From Planctomicrobium sp. (GTDB lineage: Bacteria > Planctomycetota > Planctomycetia > Planctomycetales > Planctomycetaceae): a stretch of 7,401 bases of DNA. Each line of letters begins with the position of its first letter. Positions within the stretch are counted from its first letter, which is position 1. A model generated the notes under the pieces. That model was not told the origin of the DNA and searched no databases. It was given only the letters and a program-made list of their open reading frames with translations. A program made the position numbers and the translations under genes. Below, piece after piece: positions 7,101-7,401 of the stretch. The stretch spans positions 1 to 7,401 of the forward strand of contig JAJDEL010000569.1 in assembly GCA_029259835.1 (NCBI GenBank), in the 5' to 3' direction.

Positions 7101-7283
7101 CGGTTCCATCGCGTACCAGTACATGAGCGGGAGATTGTGGTCGGTGGCGTCTTCAGGGTGAGAGGTCAAACCATCAATGATTTCCCAGCGGTCGTTGAGG
7201 GGAATACTATGAAGAGCTGAAGCGACAGCAAGGCGAACGACCGGCGAAGGGTCTTCTTTTGCCAATCTGATTCGGAGTTTCAT
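4125..7283 (-). CDS. PVC-type cytochrome c / DUF1080 / FG-GAP multidomain protein, apparently 5'-truncated
   Basis: This is a 1052-residue product from the first ATG after an in-frame stop. Residues 1-335 are helical HEAT-type repeats; DPSPVVRLAVASAL and the HNLPLMYWYAMEPL block are typical of the middle of planctomycete membrane-bound dehydrogenase-like proteins. Residues 340-470 form the PVC-type cytochrome c domain, with heme motif CQQCH at 350-354 (bases 6222-6236) and a likely axial methionine at 444 or 445 (SMMPDDLL). Residues 478-655 are a DUF1080 domain (3-keto-disaccharide hydrolase, LamG-like fold): FNAKDLTGW, then WSVENGEIVG and NSGIQFRSQPLPGGEMKGYQ. Residues 690-1052 hold seven FG-GAP/VCBS repeats with DxDxDG calcium loops. 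Such proteins are exported and are thought to couple sugar oxidation to electron transfer. Here there is no signal peptide, no N-terminal dehydrogenase domain and no ribosome site before the ATG, yet heme attachment requires export. The gene is therefore probably broken or its true start lies upstream. Confidence 0.85.
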   Translation of the reverse strand: MKLRIRLAKEDPSPVVRLAVASALHSIPLNDRWEIIDGLTSHPEDATDHNLPLMYWYAMEPLADVDPQRALALAMTAGENIPLLRDFMVRRLGSGKPEEAVKLLVEGLANAKTDDVRLTFLKGIRSSIAGRDNIAAPEQWAAIYETLAKPKTTAANFNVYLHTLGLGARFGNANAQQKLEEIAVDESGAYKERKVVFAFIVENNSKNLAKIIGQLLTGTTLRAEALRAAATVNDPAIAKSIIANYKSLNAGEQTDARNTLASRANYALELLKAADSGTISRKDLSADLIRQLRNLDDPKVTELLQKVWGIVRESDVDRKKLIARYLELVKQSDLPQPDAHLGRAIFAKTCQQCHTLYGTGGKVGPDITGANRKDHHYLLSNVLDPSSVMAKEYQPIIVATDSGRVITGIAKEETAAILSIQTPNEVVQVPVSEIEARKQSDKSMMPDDLLKTLSDHEARSLVAYLSGTRQVPLATTADNLNRFFNAKDLTGWQTTRQEDQALWSVENGEIVGRSAGLKHNAFLVSEMLMGNFEFHCEVKLQDNVGNSGIQFRSQPLPGGEMKGYQADIGAGWWGKLYEESARGLLVKDDNLKLVNQGDWNAYTIRVVGHRVQMFLNGTQVVDIVDPQGTTSGQLAVQLHSGGPMLVRFRNLELKLLDPIPPFVSQGAPAGGWPVSTTAAENKKITWKKTQLDDIFRSEGVAIADFDNDGKMDIAAGSQWYSLQTPGTANPITIPPQEFDPKGYSNTFCNFAQDVNNDGWVDLVVVDFPGKPTWWFENPRKTETETAWNRHQITAVTNNESPQFLDITGDGVRELLCGYDKKIMGFATPKDLPTAEWKINIVAGPDAPGTDRFSHGIGAGDINGDGHNDILITNGWWEAPEAHATDLPWDWHPAPFGKACSQMHVYDFDGDGDNDVLSASAHQFGIWWYENKGQGEEKQEEERKWETHTISENFSQTHALMLADINGDGLPDFVTGKRYWAHGGHDPGGDQPAVVYWFELQRENGKPVWTKHQIDDNSGVGTQFDVADVNGDGLLDIATSNKKGTFLFVQERE
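4179..5174 (-). repeat. Seven calcium-loop FG-GAP repeats within the large protein
   Basis: Seven copies of the Asp-rich calcium loop occur at residues 704 (DFDNDGKMD), 753 (DVNNDGWVD), 805 (DITGDGVRE), 860 (DINGDGHND), 906 (DFDGDGDND), 963 (DINGDGLPD) and 1027 (DVNGDGLLD). Spacing of roughly 45-65 residues fits one seven-bladed propeller. The third loop ends in Glu instead of Asp. At DNA level the plus strand shows the matching recurring CCATC-GCC-GTTGA-type words. These are coding repeats and not a separate element. Confidence 0.85.
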
Positions 7284-7292
7284 GTATACAGT

Positions 7293-7295
7293 TTA
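7293..7295 (-). other. In-frame TAA just upstream of the large protein
   Basis: This stop codon is in the same frame as the 1052-residue protein and only three codons (Thr-Val-Tyr) separate it from the first ATG. A single change from CAA to TAA would explain it, and TAA works as a normal stop elsewhere in the window (the hydrolase gene ends with it). Confidence 0.85.
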
Positions 7296-7401
7296 AAGTG
7301 ATTCAGATTCACAGACTCGTTTAATCAAACTCGCTCTCATTGAAGCAGGCGTCTCAAGAACGTCCTCGAAATCAACATCCGCAATATCTGACTGAATCGA
7401 A
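7293..7401 (-). pseudogene. 3' end of an upstream frame, possibly the missing part of the large cytochrome gene
   Basis: The minus strand is open from the window edge (first full codon 7400-7398) to the TAA at 7293-7295, encoding 35 residues that end LETPASMRASLIKRVCESES-Leu. The frame is identical to that of the large cytochrome protein. The MRASLIKRVCE segment resembles the VRAWAIQLLCE helix that precedes the DPSPVVRL block in the dehydrogenase-like PVC family, and the spacing to DPSPVV is about right. This supports a single original gene interrupted by a nonsense codon. The more distal residues (DIADVDFEDV) are a poor fit, so the fragment could instead be the true C-terminus of an unrelated gene placed here by a rearrangement that cut the cytochrome gene. 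The identical frame has a one in three chance of being coincidence. Confidence 0.5.

Overview
The window looks like chromosomal DNA of a planctomycete (phylum Planctomycetota). The evidence is the set of families: a PVC-type cytochrome c protein joined to a DUF1080 domain and FG-GAP repeats, an exported PQQ-like propeller protein with the DDWPQWGG start common in planctomycetes, and an acyl-carrier-like membrane protein beginning MGLD. No sequence search was possible, so genus and species are not assigned. I see no RNA genes, CRISPR array or prophage.

Layout. Three genes on the plus strand fill 1-2528: the 3' end of an HpcH/HpaI-type aldolase gene (1-219), a nitrilase-superfamily carbon-nitrogen hydrolase with a signal peptide (285-1235), and an exported PQQ-like beta-propeller protein (1239-2528). 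The last two are 3 bases apart and almost certainly share a transcript. Everything right of 2528 is on the minus strand and converges on them. Reading in transcription order, this is: a large multidomain PVC-type cytochrome protein (7283-4125) that appears to have lost its 5' part; a 241-residue membrane protein made of acyl-carrier-protein-like pieces (4069-3344); a small membrane-associated hypothetical protein (3309-2842); and the 3' remnant of an ISAs1-family transposase (about 2990-2649), into which the small gene now reads.

Most interesting points. (1) The 241-residue protein carries the two halves of an acyl carrier protein in reversed order at its two ends, with two membrane helices and a further ACP-like stretch between them. 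Glycine occupies the place of the phosphopantetheine serine. This looks like a circularly permuted, carrier-inactive ACP anchored in the membrane. (2) The large cytochrome protein starts in the middle of a HEAT-type repeat region with no signal peptide. An in-frame TAA lies 9 bases before its first ATG, and the same frame is open upstream to the window edge. This is either a nonsense mutation or a truncation by rearrangement. (3) The insertion sequence relic supplies an out-of-frame C-terminal tail of about 47 residues to the small membrane protein.

How the genes may work together. The cytochrome/DUF1080/FG-GAP protein, the exported hydrolase and the PQQ-like propeller all belong to the secreted or envelope-facing enzyme repertoire that planctomycetes use on complex carbohydrates and related polymers. 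The ACP-like and small membrane genes form a separate, probably co-transcribed pair of unknown function. No pathway linking all the genes can be shown from the sequence.
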